Assembly (NCBI GenBank): GCA_947475735.1 | Contig: CANJLQ010000008.1 | Coordinates: forward strand, 62,001-126,000 | Reading direction: 5' to 3' | Source: Caulobacteraceae bacterium | GTDB taxonomy: Bacteria; Pseudomonadota; Alphaproteobacteria; Caulobacterales; Caulobacteraceae | DNA: 64,000 bases | Shown here: positions 19,501 to 27,796 of the stretch, piece after piece | Layout of the letters: each line of letters starts with the position of its first letter | Position numbering within the stretch: the stretch's first letter is position 1 | The notes under the pieces: model-generated | What the model was told of the DNA's origin: nothing | What the model saw: the letters and a program-made list of their open reading frames with translations, nothing else | The model's database searches: none | Made by a program: the position numbers and the translations under genes

Positions 19501-20306
19501 CGGCGGTTCCAGGCCTCCTGCCAGGCCGGCGCGGGCGCGGTCCGTTCGACGACGGAGCCTTGTCGCATCGCGCGCACCTCGGTGTCGGACAGCGCGCGGT
19601 CGTAGATTCGCAGGTCGTCGAAGTCCGAGCCGCGCGTGAAGCTGTAGCGGCTGTGGACCTGGATCGGGGAGACGATGCGCGCGGCGGTGCCGAACTGGTC
19701 CAGGGCGGCATCGAGGGGGGCGGGCGTCATCTGGGCCGCGACCCGCTGGCCGTCGACGTAAAGCACCACGCCCTGGGTCTCGTCCCAGGTGAAGGCCAGA
19801 TGGCTCCAGTGGTCGGGGTTCGGCACGCTGGGCAGGGTGTAGCTGACCCGTACGCGCGCGAGATTGGCGTCGGTGACGAAGGCGTCGAAGCCGGAGCCGT
19901 TCCAGTCGATCCGCAGGAACGTCATGTCCCAGCTGGAGTGGTTGGCGAAGCCGACGCGGAACAGGACGAAGGGCGTGGGGCCCGTCGCGTAACGGGCGCG
20001 CCAGTCGAAGGCCAGGGTGCCGCGCTGGGCATAGATGTTGCCGGGCGCGGACCAGGCCAGCTGCTGGTCGTCGGTGCCTTCCAGATAGCCGCCGCGAGCC
20101 CCGCCCTGGGGCCTTAGCGCCACCCGGTCGGCGAAGGTCGGCTGGGCCTGACCGGCGGCCACATCGGCCGTCAGGCTCCGATCCGCCGTCATATGAAACA
20201 GGAGGCCGGGACCGGTCGGAGCGGCCTGTCGCGCCTGGGCGAGGCCGGGCAGGGTGAGCGCGGTCAGGACCGGGATCCAGCAGAGGCGTGAGATCGGTGT
20301 CGACAT
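16512..20306 (-). CDS. Very large secreted LamG-domain protein, putative polysaccharide-active enzyme
   Basis: A 1264-residue protein from ATG 20306 (GAGGG upstream; a longer frame to 20396 looks spurious). A signal peptide (CWIPVLTALTLPGLAQA) is followed by a LamG/ConA-like lectin domain (residues ~50-250: GTLAFDWRARYATG, HWSHLAFTWDETQGVVLYVD, DFDDLRIYDRALSDTEVRAM). A long central region contains beta-rich parts and a helical toroid-like part with WWIDNRQVDGEFGGGISDDT, HIYEEGINAVAQAHLLNRGD and HRHIISNNFGG. The C-terminus has CARDB/Ig-like strands. I cannot place the central catalytic part in a CAZy family. It leads the minus-strand trio with the lyase-like and GH105-like genes and likely binds and degrades the polymer. 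Confidence 0.75.
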   Translation of the reverse strand: MSTPISRLCWIPVLTALTLPGLAQARQAAPTGPGLLFHMTADRSLTADVAAGQAQPTFADRVALRPQGGARGGYLEGTDDQQLAWSAPGNIYAQRGTLAFDWRARYATGPTPFVLFRVGFANHSSWDMTFLRIDWNGSGFDAFVTDANLARVRVSYTLPSVPNPDHWSHLAFTWDETQGVVLYVDGQRVAAQMTPAPLDAALDQFGTAARIVSPIQVHSRYSFTRGSDFDDLRIYDRALSDTEVRAMRQGSVVERTAPAPAWQEAWNRRFGFDQGSAPYLADALTRIRRVEFTDQRDIAQRHWKGNDGIRETTWPGVYNRSRLPGRTDYFILPDWNVYSMGGRSATWFLPDEPWNQIEIQGAAHGQVAAVDARIDASRVIDATTPQPLFQRVPGAERTSTRLPAHQGGAVRFTNTEAETPIQEIGVYNVTPGDLPDSLGDYRYVVRAGVEPSYVATDDVTAFITGRYPPEERDTLVALPTSAPSAPRVTPLTAQRPIAHVMVPIDFRRGRPGGPLIRNVPTLSYQQAGGLDGIVLDIPALSATPDANGLISLNLRVKDPTWPLRDMLDVNVSVRPGEARTVFLDTRDRVLDDDHSLYLTVTSAAPDFGAQSLDGMGVRLIFKTRDAARPEHVADRLIQVQDSYGFLVEERQITRDLALFDRFYRDLTDLLRVDPDNVEGRAYWSEWNASQPLPEFVQPTPPTGVPLWAFRQVEALKQVRHFVNWWIDNRQVDGEFGGGISDDTDMTNQWVGPALMGVDPDKLTASLNALVEASYRNDMWDDGLNRIQTDELHIYEEGINAVAQAHLLNRGDPLAVERLMATARRYADITAINAAGHRHIISNNFGGSIFARETPWDWSKGQSHLVLHPGMLLVDYNGSPRLRSLLLELADGYVAHGRPGADGTVAWPADINWTTDAQRGSGLGPTAMLLWSAWRWTEDSRYLAPMGDPAGANEYANVNSDIGRDLGRPDLHQRYIGQAAAADASADALTFAAAETGDREPLERLYARELHASSVRMSMQTVDHWWTDRVDVPSVQLQRARLGGVAHARNRIVPGHRIAWRFDDPEDALRTAILVREPASDGFRVVVWNLSNRPVRAAISGGEIRPGQWSVRQGRDADGDDRPDGGEPRTVSFGPGEALPVVLAPGANVLEFALAEAGPALSTRPDVGIGAADLTTDGQSLTVTVHSLGAVASPPGRVVLESARGVVLAEAAFPALPAPDDLRPKVQPVTLSLPATVPAGSRVRLILDGEPQEISRQNNEAPYGR

Positions 20307-20566
20307 ATCGGCCCTCGCTGGCGGCACGGTCCGGCGGCGCGCGCGCCGTTTCGAACCTGTCCTGGTGTTCCTCGCCGGCTCTGATGGCTGGCTCACTCCG
20401 ACTATGACACCGGTTTCCTGAAATGGAAGTGAGTCGAAGGGATCGGCCCGGGGCGGGGGCTGGCCAGGCGCTGCGGACGCAGCGGTGGAGCCGCCCTGGT
20501 CAGGCCTGGCATGACCAGAAACCCGTCCGATCCCGGCGAGAAAACCAGTTGCGCCTCAAATCTCAA

Positions 20567-20590
20567 TGGTATTACATTGGTCTCATACCG
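20567..20590 (+). promoter_or_regulatory. Candidate operator of the amino-sugar regulon, copy 1
   Basis: TGGTATTACATTGGTCT (20567-20583) carries two TGGTNT half-sites exactly 11 bases apart, one helical turn, followed by an inverted half-site ATACC at 20585-20589. It lies 41 bases before the TonB-receptor start. TGGTCT/TGGTAT half-sites resemble the dre sites of GntR/HutC-type GlcNAc regulators (NagR/YvoA). Two further copies occur upstream of nagB-II and nagK. The 325-base divergent gap also serves the LamG operon on the other strand. Confidence 0.65.
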
Positions 20591-20630
20591 CTTGGAAGGC
20601 GGAGGGGCTTCATCATGGGAGGGGTTGGCT

Positions 20631-23375
20631 ATGCGTAAACTCGCGTCACGTCTGCGGTCCACAGCCGCGCTTGGAACGGTGGCCGCCGCCCTGCTGGCCG
20701 GCCCTGTGATGGCTCAGACACCGCAGGAGCGAACGCCCTCGCCGGACGAGGAGGCGCAGTCGAATCTGGACGACATCGTCGTCACCGGCACGCGCATCCC
20801 CCAAGCGGGGTTGTCCTCGACCAGCCCCATCAGCGCGCTTCAGGGCGAGCAGATCCAGCTGGAGAGGGCCGTCACGGTCGAGGACTTCTCGGTCAAGGTT
20901 CCGCAACTGGCGGGTGGGGTGAACTCCACCTCGGTCGGCAGCGACGCCTTCGGGGCCCAGACCCTGGACCTGCGCAGCCTGGGCCAGAACCGCACCCTGG
21001 TCCTGATCAACGGCACCCGCGCCGTGCCCTTCTCGTTCCGCAACGCCGTCGATGTGAACGCCATTCCCGCTGCCCTCCTGCGGCGCGTCGATGTGCTGAC
21101 CGGCGGGGCCGCGGCGGTGTACGGCGCCGACGCCGTGGCCGGGGTGGTCAACTTCATCATCAACGACGACTTCGAGGGTCTGCAGGTCAACGGCAACTAC
21201 CGCTGGGTCGAGGACGGCGCCTCGCAGTACAGCCTGAATGCGATCGGTGGCCTGTCGCTGGGCGACCGCGGCAGCCTGGTCGGCTATCTGGAGTACACCG
21301 AGCGTGATCCGCTGCTGGCCGGCGATCGCGACTACACCGCGCGCGGCGCGGCGACCTTGCCCATCGGCGGCAACTTCACCGATGTCGCCAGCGGTCGGAC
21401 CTTCTCGTTCGACTCGGCCGGCAACTTTACCCTGACGCCCCAGACGACCGACTACACGTCCCGGTTTCTTCTGGTGCAACCGCTGGAGCGGACGAACGCG
21501 AGTGCCTTCTTCAAGTACGACCTGACCGACGACATCGAGGCCTATGGCCGGTTCATGTATTCCAGCGTCCAGACCCGGGGCGGCACCCGCTCTGGTCAAA
21601 ACCCGCCGACAACGGGGGCGGCGGGGATCAACGTCCAGATCAGCCAGACCAACCCCTTCCTGACGCCAGAGGCCCGTGCCCGGCTGACCTTCGTCAACGG
21701 CGTCGCCAACGTGAACGTGGCCCGGTCGCTGGGCGAGTTGGGCACGACCTTCGCCGAGAACGATCGCGAGACCTGGCAGGGACAGGTCGGCCTGCGCGGG
21801 CAGTTCACGCCGGCCATCGGCTGGAACGCTTACTACCAGTTCGGCGAGTCGACCGAGTCGATCCTCGTCCAGGGCGACGGGACCCGTTCGGCATTCGCCG
21901 CCCTCGCCAACACCACCGACATCTTCGGACCGGGCGGTGACTTCACGAGCCTGGTGCGCGAGTTCGATTTCGGCGATCGGCGTCGCCGCCAGCAGGTGGC
22001 TTCGGCCTATGTGTCCGGCGACACGAGCGACTTCTTCAACGGCTGGGCCGGACCGTTCGGCTTCACGGCCGGCTACGAGTATCGCAAGGAGACGGGTCGG
22101 TTCTCGTATGGCACCGACCTCAACACCTCGTTCAACCAGGGGGCCGAGTCCGCACCGCCCATCCCACCGTTCGTCGAGGTCAACGAGCTCTTCGCCGAGC
22201 TCCTTGTGCCGCTGCTGAGCGACCTGCCGATGGTGCAGAGTCTGACGCTGGAGGGTGCCTACCGGCGGTCCTGGTACACGCGGTCGGTGGGTGTTGACCG
22301 CGACTACGACACCGACAAGCTGGGTCTGAACTGGGTCATCGACGACAACCTGCGCCTGCGCGGCACGGTCCAGACGGTCATCCGCGATCCCAACATCGGA
22401 GAGTTCGCCAACCCGGTCTTCTCGATCCCGTTCGCCAACCTGGTGACGGTGGCGCGCCTGTTCCCGCGCTACGCCGGCGACCCGTGCGCCCTGGGGACAG
22501 GCGACCCCGGCCAGTGCACGCGGCAGGGCTATCGAGGGTCCTACGACTCTCGCAATCCGCTGAACCTGACCGGTGGCTACTTCTTCGGGGGCAACGCCGA
22601 CATCCGGGCCGAGCAGGGCGAGACCCAGACCTTCGGCGCGGTCTTCACGCCGCAGTTCATCCCCGGCCTGAGCCTCGCGGTCGACTTCTACGACATCCAG
22701 ATCGCCGATGCCGTCGGCCAGATTCAGCCGGTCGACGCCATCACCAGCTGCTACATCACCGATCCGCGGGCCGATAACCCGCTGTGCGCGGCGGTGACGC
22801 GTGACCCCACGACCGGGCGCATCCTCAACGCCTTCGTCGACGACCGAAACCTGGCCCTGATCCAGCAGGAAGGTGTCGACATCGACTTCAACTACGGCTT
22901 CGATCCGCCCGCCGGTATGCCGGGCGAGCAGATCACGCTGGGCTATCAGGCTAGCATCGTGACTGAATACACGATCCAGCGGAACGCGGCGATCGCCGCG
23001 GTGAACTGCCAGGGGTCCTATGGTGCCAGGTGCTCCTCCGATCTGGTCACTCTGGTCAGCCCCGACTACAGGCATCGGGCGACCGTGACATGGGACGTCG
23101 ATCCTCTGACGGTCCAACTCGGCTGGAAGCGGATCGGCGAAGTCCGCGACAGCGCCATCGGCAGCACCCAGACGATCGAGGCCTATGACTATTTCGACCT
23201 CAACGTCGCCTATGAGCCGACCTGGCACGAGGGTCTGAGGGTCAACGTCGGGATCGACAACCTGTTCGACAAGGAGCCGCCGCTGCCGCTGAACGCCGGC
23301 GCCTTCAACACCTACCCCGACACCTATGACGTGCTGGGACGCACCTTCGGCATCAGCGTCACGCTCCGCCGCTAG
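20631..23375 (+). CDS. TonB-dependent receptor of the amino-sugar/polysaccharide locus
   Basis: A 914-residue outer-membrane receptor from ATG 20631, after GGGAGGGG. A signal peptide ends at GPVMAQT; a TonB-box-like DDIVVTGTRI precedes the plug domain (SPISALQGEQIQLERAVTVE; RRVDVLTGGAAAVYGADAVA). A 22-strand barrel ends with ...TYDVLGRTFGISVTLRR, a C-terminal aromatic/R signature. The oligosaccharide-type plug (long N-terminus, 'GADAVAGVVNF') is the class used by Caulobacterales for glycans and oligosaccharides. Sharing an operator type with nagB-II/nagA and nagK, it probably imports GlcNAc-containing oligosaccharides. A terminator hairpin follows at once. Confidence 0.92.
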   Translation: MRKLASRLRSTAALGTVAAALLAGPVMAQTPQERTPSPDEEAQSNLDDIVVTGTRIPQAGLSSTSPISALQGEQIQLERAVTVEDFSVKVPQLAGGVNSTSVGSDAFGAQTLDLRSLGQNRTLVLINGTRAVPFSFRNAVDVNAIPAALLRRVDVLTGGAAAVYGADAVAGVVNFIINDDFEGLQVNGNYRWVEDGASQYSLNAIGGLSLGDRGSLVGYLEYTERDPLLAGDRDYTARGAATLPIGGNFTDVASGRTFSFDSAGNFTLTPQTTDYTSRFLLVQPLERTNASAFFKYDLTDDIEAYGRFMYSSVQTRGGTRSGQNPPTTGAAGINVQISQTNPFLTPEARARLTFVNGVANVNVARSLGELGTTFAENDRETWQGQVGLRGQFTPAIGWNAYYQFGESTESILVQGDGTRSAFAALANTTDIFGPGGDFTSLVREFDFGDRRRRQQVASAYVSGDTSDFFNGWAGPFGFTAGYEYRKETGRFSYGTDLNTSFNQGAESAPPIPPFVEVNELFAELLVPLLSDLPMVQSLTLEGAYRRSWYTRSVGVDRDYDTDKLGLNWVIDDNLRLRGTVQTVIRDPNIGEFANPVFSIPFANLVTVARLFPRYAGDPCALGTGDPGQCTRQGYRGSYDSRNPLNLTGGYFFGGNADIRAEQGETQTFGAVFTPQFIPGLSLAVDFYDIQIADAVGQIQPVDAITSCYITDPRADNPLCAAVTRDPTTGRILNAFVDDRNLALIQQEGVDIDFNYGFDPPAGMPGEQITLGYQASIVTEYTIQRNAAIAAVNCQGSYGARCSSDLVTLVSPDYRHRATVTWDVDPLTVQLGWKRIGEVRDSAIGSTQTIEAYDYFDLNVAYEPTWHEGLRVNVGIDNLFDKEPPLPLNAGAFNTYPDTYDVLGRTFGISVTLRR

Positions 23376-23384
23376 TGGTGTAGG

Positions 23385-23430
23385 CTGGGTGATCGCGCCG
23401 CCCCTCGCGGTCACCCAGGACTGCTCTCTT
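23385..23430 (+). terminator. Hairpin terminator after the TonB receptor
   Basis: CTGGGTGATCGCG (23385-23397) pairs with CGCGGTCACCCAG (23406-23418), 13 pairs with one G:U and an 8-base loop, followed by a pyrimidine tract CTGCTCTCTTTTCC. It separates the receptor from the SSS-murQ-gntR-nagX genes, which may be read by leak-through or by their own promoter. Confidence 0.8.
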
Positions 23431-23450
23431 TTCCGGTTCGGACGCCTTTC

Positions 23451-25010
23451 ATGCCCCTGAGTTTCACCGCGTTCGACTGGACGGTTCTGGGCGGCTACGT
23501 CGCCGTCCTGGCCCTCGCGGGCTATCTGTCCTCGCGTCGGCGCATCGTCCGGGCGGATCAGTATTTCCTGGCGTCCCATACCGCGCCGACCTGGCTGGTG
23601 GCGGTGTCGGTGCTGTCGACCGTTCAGTCAGCGGCGACCTTTCTGGGCGTGCCCGACAACAGCTATCGCGGTGACTACACCTATCTCGGGGCGGTGGTCG
23701 GGCCGCTGCTGGCGGCGCTGTTCGTCAGCCGGGTTCTGATCCCGCGCTTCTATGCGGCCAGGGTCGGCACGGTCTACGAACTGCTGGAGAACCGTTTCGG
23801 CCGCACCGCCCGCCGGGCCGCCGGGGCAATGTATCTGGTGGGACGGATCCTGGCGAGCGGGGCGCGGCTGTATCTCGCCGCCATCGCGGTCTCGATGATC
23901 ATGTTCCTGGACATCGCGCCCGAGCACATCGTGATCGCGTCCCTGGTGCTGCTGGTCTTCGGCCTGGTCTTCACCTTCATGGGCGGGCTGAACTCGATCA
24001 TCTGGAGCGACCTGGTGCAGGTGGTGCTCTACCTCGGCGCCGCCGTGACGGTCCTGGTCTTCCTGTGGGCGCGCATCCCGGCCTCGCCCGATCAGGTGTT
24101 CGCCGCCCTGACGGCGACGCCTGAGGGGATCGACAAGCTGCGGCTGTTCGACTTTTCGTTCGACCTGACAAAGTCCTTCAGCGTCCCGGCGATCCTGACG
24201 GGACTGGTGCTGCTGAACATCGGCAACTCCGGCCTGGACCAGGACACGACCCAGCGCCTGCTGGCCTGCGACGATGCCAAGAACGGCGGGCGGGCTCTGA
24301 TCTGGTCGGTGCTGGCCTCGATCCCGGTGATCTTGATCTTCCTCATGATCGGATCGCTGCTGTACGTCTTCTACCAGCGGCCCGACCTGATGATGACGGC
24401 GACCGATGCCGTCGCGCCGACCTTCCAGGGCGAGAAGATCACGGTCTTCATGCACTTCATCCTCAGCGAGCTGCCGCCGGGCGTGCGGGGGCTGGTGACC
24501 GTGGGGGTGATCGCGGCGGCGGCGGTCAACTCCGGTCTGATCTCGATGTCTTCGGTCGCCGTGAACGACTTCTATCGTCCCTGGGCCGAGCGTCGGGGAC
24601 GGGGCGACGAGTTGCATTTTGTGCGAGCGGGGCGGGCCATGACCGTGGTGCTGGGGGTGTGCCTCTTTCTGACGTCGATCCTGTGCTTCTACTGGCAGAG
24701 GGCCACCAGCGCGCCTCTGCTGGACTTCGTGCTGGGGGTCATGGCCTTCGCCTATGCCGGTCTGCTGGGGGTCTATTTCACGGCCGTGTTCACGCGGCGC
24801 GGGTCGTCCCGCTCGGTCGTCGCCGCCCTGATCGCGGGCTTCCTGGCCGTGACGGCCTTCCAGCCGGTCGTGGTTCAGGCCCTGGGGCTGCCAGACTGGA
24901 TGGGCACGATCGCCTTCCCGTGGCAGCTGACCTTCGGGGCCCTGATCGCGACGGCGGTCTGCCTGATCGGTCGGCAGGAGAGCGTCAAGACGACCGAGGC
25001 CGCGGCATGA
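23451..25010 (+). CDS. Sodium:solute symporter (SSS family), probable amino-sugar or MurNAc importer
   Basis: A 519-residue polytopic protein with about 13 membrane helices and SSS-family signatures: RADQYFLASHTAPTWLVAVS near the N-terminus, FTFMGGLNSIIWSDLVQVVL, and the helix-5/8 segments GLDQDTTQRLLACDDAKNG and AAAAVNSGLISMSSVAVNDFY. SSS proteins use Na+ to import sugars, sialic acid and other solutes. The stop overlaps the murQ start (ATGA), so transporter and MurNAc-6-P etherase are translationally coupled, which suggests transport of MurNAc or a muropeptide/anhydro-sugar, or of GlcNAc. The substrate is inferred only from context. Confidence 0.88.
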   Translation: MPLSFTAFDWTVLGGYVAVLALAGYLSSRRRIVRADQYFLASHTAPTWLVAVSVLSTVQSAATFLGVPDNSYRGDYTYLGAVVGPLLAALFVSRVLIPRFYAARVGTVYELLENRFGRTARRAAGAMYLVGRILASGARLYLAAIAVSMIMFLDIAPEHIVIASLVLLVFGLVFTFMGGLNSIIWSDLVQVVLYLGAAVTVLVFLWARIPASPDQVFAALTATPEGIDKLRLFDFSFDLTKSFSVPAILTGLVLLNIGNSGLDQDTTQRLLACDDAKNGGRALIWSVLASIPVILIFLMIGSLLYVFYQRPDLMMTATDAVAPTFQGEKITVFMHFILSELPPGVRGLVTVGVIAAAAVNSGLISMSSVAVNDFYRPWAERRGRGDELHFVRAGRAMTVVLGVCLFLTSILCFYWQRATSAPLLDFVLGVMAFAYAGLLGVYFTAVFTRRGSSRSVVAALIAGFLAVTAFQPVVVQALGLPDWMGTIAFPWQLTFGALIATAVCLIGRQESVKTTEAAA

Positions 25011-25903
25011 GCGGCACCGAAACCATCGACCCGCGCTTCGTCGACATCGACAGCTGGCCGCTGGATGTCGCGGTCGAGGCGATGCTGGAAGGCCAGCTCA
25101 GCGCGCTGGCGTCGCTCAAGGATCAGGTGTCGGCCATCGCCCGGGCCAGCGAGGCCGCCGTCGTGCGCCTGCGCGCCGGCGGGCGGCTGGTCTATGTCGG
25201 AGCCGGAACGTCCGGGCGCATCGCGGTTCAGGACGGCGTCGAACTGACCCCTACCTTCGGCTGGCCGGGCGATCGGCTGGTCTTCGCCGTCGCGGGCGGG
25301 ATGGACGCCTTGGTGGTCAGCGCCGAGGGCGCCGAGGATGACCGGGCCGACGCCGTGCGCCAGCTGAGCGCGCAGTCGGTGACGTCCAGCGACGTGGTGA
25401 TCGGCGTCGCCGCCAGCGGGCGGACTCCCTTCACCCTCAGCGCCGTGGAGTGGGCGCGCCAGACTGGGGCCTTGACCATCGGTCTGGCCAACAACGCCGG
25501 ATCGCCGCTGCTGGCGGCCGCCGAGTTTCCGATCTTGGCCGCGACGGGCAGCGAGCTGATCGCCGGCTCAACGCGGATGAAGGCGGGCACCGCGCAGAAG
25601 GCCGCGTTGAACATGCTGTCCACGGCGGTCATGCTCGGCCTCGGACGCGTCTATCGAGGCCTGATGGTCGATATGGTGATCTCCAACGAGAAGCTGCTGC
25701 ATCGTGCCGAGGGCATGGTCGGCCTTCTGGCCGGGACCGAACCGGCCGTGGCGGTCGAGGCGCTGGCGGCGTCGCGCAACGACATCAAGACGGCGGTGCT
25801 GGTGGCCAGGGGCGCGGACGTAGCCACCGCGCGGACGCTGCTAGCGCGCCACGACGGGATGCTGCGCGGCGCGCTGGCCGAAGCCGAGGCGCAGCCGTCA
25901 TGA
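25007..25903 (+). CDS. murQ: N-acetylmuramic acid 6-phosphate etherase
   Basis: A 298-residue SIS-domain protein of normal MurQ length. Features: T-x-x-I-D-P-R-F-V-D-I-D near the N-terminus, sugar-phosphate site LVYVGAGTSGRIAVQDGVEL, TPTFGWP, the acidic EGAEDDRADA segment with the expected catalytic glutamate, VIGVAASGRTPFTLSA, LANNAGSPL, and the C-terminal GSTRMKAGTAQKAALNMLST. MurQ splits the lactyl ether of MurNAc-6-P to give GlcNAc-6-P, which NagA (28.8 kb) then deacetylates. Overlaps at both ends (ATGA) with the transporter and the GntR regulator place it in one unit with nagX. Confidence 0.93.
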   Translation: MSGTETIDPRFVDIDSWPLDVAVEAMLEGQLSALASLKDQVSAIARASEAAVVRLRAGGRLVYVGAGTSGRIAVQDGVELTPTFGWPGDRLVFAVAGGMDALVVSAEGAEDDRADAVRQLSAQSVTSSDVVIGVAASGRTPFTLSAVEWARQTGALTIGLANNAGSPLLAAAEFPILAATGSELIAGSTRMKAGTAQKAALNMLSTAVMLGLGRVYRGLMVDMVISNEKLLHRAEGMVGLLAGTEPAVAVEALAASRNDIKTAVLVARGADVATARTLLARHDGMLRGALAEAEAQPS

Positions 25904-26643
25904 CCCAGGCGGGCGCGGATATCGTGCGGGGAGGACATGCCCCGATCTATCTACGCCTGGCCCAGACTCTGCGGCAGAAGATCGTCACCGGAGAGCTGGA
26001 CGCCGGTGACGCACTGCCGTCGGAGCGCGATCTCTGCCGTATTCTTGACGCCTCGCGGGTGACGGTGCGGCGGGCGATCCAAACCCTTATCGACGAGGGG
26101 CTTATCGTGCGGCGCCAGGGATCGGGCACCTATGTCGCGCCGCGCATCGAGGCCCCTGGCTCCTACCTCAGCAGCTTCAGCGAGGACGCCTCGGCTCGGG
26201 GCGAGCGGAGCGGCGCGATCTGGCTGATGAAGACCTATGCCCCGGCCTCGCCCGAGGAGGCGCGGGTTCTGGAACTGGAGCCGAACGCCGGCGTGCTGAG
26301 GCTCGGCCGGGTCCGCCTGGCCGGGGGCGAGCCGCTGGCGATCGAGAACGCCATCGTGCCGGCCGTCTTCCTGCCGGACCTGGAGGGGCTGGGGGACAGT
26401 CTGTACGCCGCGCTGGAGGCACGCGGGCTGCGGCCGGTCTCCGGGACGCAGAAGATCCGGGCGTCGCTGGCCACTCCGACCGAGGCCGGCCTGCTGTCGA
26501 TCGCCGAGAAGAGCGAGCTTCTGCGCATCGAGCGCGTGACCCGTCTGGCCGACGGCCGGCCGGTGGAGTTCACCCGCTCCGCCTATCGCGGCGACCGCTA
26601 CGACTTCGTCAGCGAGCTGAGAGGCGCCTACGCCCTTGTCTGA
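25900..26643 (+). CDS. GntR-family (HutC/UTRA) transcriptional regulator, candidate amino-sugar regulator
   Basis: A 247-residue regulator. The N-terminal winged HTH (residues ~15-80) has APIYLRLAQTLRQKIVTGEL, PSERDLCRILDASRVTVRRA and GLIVRRQGSGTYVAP. The C-terminal UTRA effector domain has EARVLELEPNAGVLRLGRVR and VEFTRSAYRGDRYDFVSEL. HutC-type GntR proteins such as NagR/NagQ sense GlcNAc-6-P or GlcN-6-P and repress nag genes. Sitting between murQ and nagX, it is the obvious reader of the TGGTAT direct-repeat sites at 20567, 27761 and 30887. Start at 25900 overlaps murQ; the stop overlaps the nagX TTG start. Confidence 0.9.
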   Translation: MTQAGADIVRGGHAPIYLRLAQTLRQKIVTGELDAGDALPSERDLCRILDASRVTVRRAIQTLIDEGLIVRRQGSGTYVAPRIEAPGSYLSSFSEDASARGERSGAIWLMKTYAPASPEEARVLELEPNAGVLRLGRVRLAGGEPLAIENAIVPAVFLPDLEGLGDSLYAALEARGLRPVSGTQKIRASLATPTEAGLLSIAEKSELLRIERVTRLADGRPVEFTRSAYRGDRYDFVSELRGAYALV

Positions 26644-27718
26644 ACGGGCCACCGCCGGAGCCGGTCGCGACCTGGGTCTCGATGCGTTTCGGGGTCTGAC
26701 GGTGCTGCTCATGGCGATCGTCAACCTTCAGGGAGACGGGGCCGTCGCCTTCCCTTGGCTCGTTCATGCCGAATGGGACGGGCTGACCTTCGCCGATCTG
26801 GTCTTTCCCTGGTTCCTGCTGGCCGTCGGACTGTCGGTGCCCCTGGCCTTGCGCGCCGGGCGGCCGCCGGCCCTGAGCGATGTCGTCCGGCGGGTGGCGG
26901 TACTGTTAGTCATCGGCGTGGTGCTGGGGTGGCTCATTCGCCCGACGCTGGATCCAGAGCAGGTGAGGTGGGTCGGAGTGCTGCAACGCATCGCGGTGGT
27001 CTATCTGGTCTGTGTTCTGGTGGCCGGTCGCTTTTCGGGGCCGCTGGTTCCGGCCTTGCTGGCGGCGCTGTGCCTGGTCGTCCACAGCCTGGCCCTTCTG
27101 CTCGTCGCCGCGCCGGCCGAGCCCGGGCCCAGCCTGGCCATGGGGCAGGGGTTCAGCGCGTGGGTCGATCAGAAAGTCGTGCCGGGGCGGCTGCATCGCG
27201 GCACCTGGGATCCGGAAGGGGCGTGGTCGACGCTGTCCGCCATCGGCACGGGCCTGATCGGGGTCGCGTTCGCGCGGCTCCACGCCGAGAGGGGCGGCAA
27301 GGCCGTCGCCGGGGTGGCTGTGGTCCTCGCGGGGGCGGGCCTGGCGCTGATGCCGGTGCTTCCGCTGAACAAGGCCCTATGGACGGCGAGCTATGCCCTG
27401 GTCGCGACCGGCAGCGGGGTGGCGCTCTGGCTGGGACTGAGACGGATCGTGGCCACGGGGCGCGCAGAGCGTTCGCTGGCCCTGTTGGTCATCGCCGGAC
27501 AGACGGCCCTGACCGTCTTCGTCGCGCACATGCTGCTGATCGCGATCCTGGTTCGCAAGGTCTCGGGCGAGACCCTGTGGTCGATCCTGTTCGGCGGCCT
27601 GCAGCGGCTGACGCTGCCCGACGCGGTCACGTCGCTGGTGTTCGCCATCATCGCGACTGGAATCGCCCTCGCCCCCGTGCCGTGGCTGAAGCGGCGGGGC
27701 TGGCTGATCCGCGCCTGA
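26636..27718 (+). CDS. nagX: NagX-like membrane protein (heparan-alpha-glucosaminide N-acetyltransferase family, DUF5009)
   Basis: A 360-residue protein with about ten membrane helices, beginning at a TTG that overlaps the GntR stop. The N-terminus DLGLDAFRGLTVLLMAIVNL and HAEWDGLTFADLVFPWFL are the hallmark of the DUF1624/DUF5009 (HGSNAT/NagX/YeiB-like) family. In Shewanella and Xanthomonas nag clusters NagX is an inner-membrane protein required for use of GlcNAc oligosaccharides, with a proposed acetyltransferase or transport-related role. Here it is encoded with murQ, the regulator and nagB-II/nagA. The biochemical function of NagX itself remains unproven. Confidence 0.82.
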   Translation: MSERATAGAGRDLGLDAFRGLTVLLMAIVNLQGDGAVAFPWLVHAEWDGLTFADLVFPWFLLAVGLSVPLALRAGRPPALSDVVRRVAVLLVIGVVLGWLIRPTLDPEQVRWVGVLQRIAVVYLVCVLVAGRFSGPLVPALLAALCLVVHSLALLLVAAPAEPGPSLAMGQGFSAWVDQKVVPGRLHRGTWDPEGAWSTLSAIGTGLIGVAFARLHAERGGKAVAGVAVVLAGAGLALMPVLPLNKALWTASYALVATGSGVALWLGLRRIVATGRAERSLALLVIAGQTALTVFVAHMLLIAILVRKVSGETLWSILFGGLQRLTLPDAVTSLVFAIIATGIALAPVPWLKRRGWLIRA

Positions 27719-27760
27719 GACGTCGCCGGCCGTTCGACCGCTTGCGCCCCGCACCGCAAC

Positions 27761-27777
27761 TGGTATTGAATAGGTAT
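27761..27777 (+). promoter_or_regulatory. Candidate operator of the amino-sugar regulon, copy 2
   Basis: TGGTATTGAATAGGTAT has the same 11-base direct-repeat geometry as the site before the TonB receptor. It ends 19 bases before the nagB-II start, so a bound protein would block transcription or initiation directly. Confidence 0.65.
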
Positions 27778-27796
27778 CATCATTCAAGGGCATGGC

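Noticed and set aside
16752-20117. A 1121-codon plus-strand frame opposite the LamG gene
   Set aside because: Typical high-GC antisense frame; the minus-strand protein has a signal peptide and LamG motifs, the plus frame has none.
20646-23579. A 977-codon minus-strand frame opposite the TonB receptor
   Set aside because: Shadow of the receptor; it also runs through the terminator hairpin and into the symporter gene.
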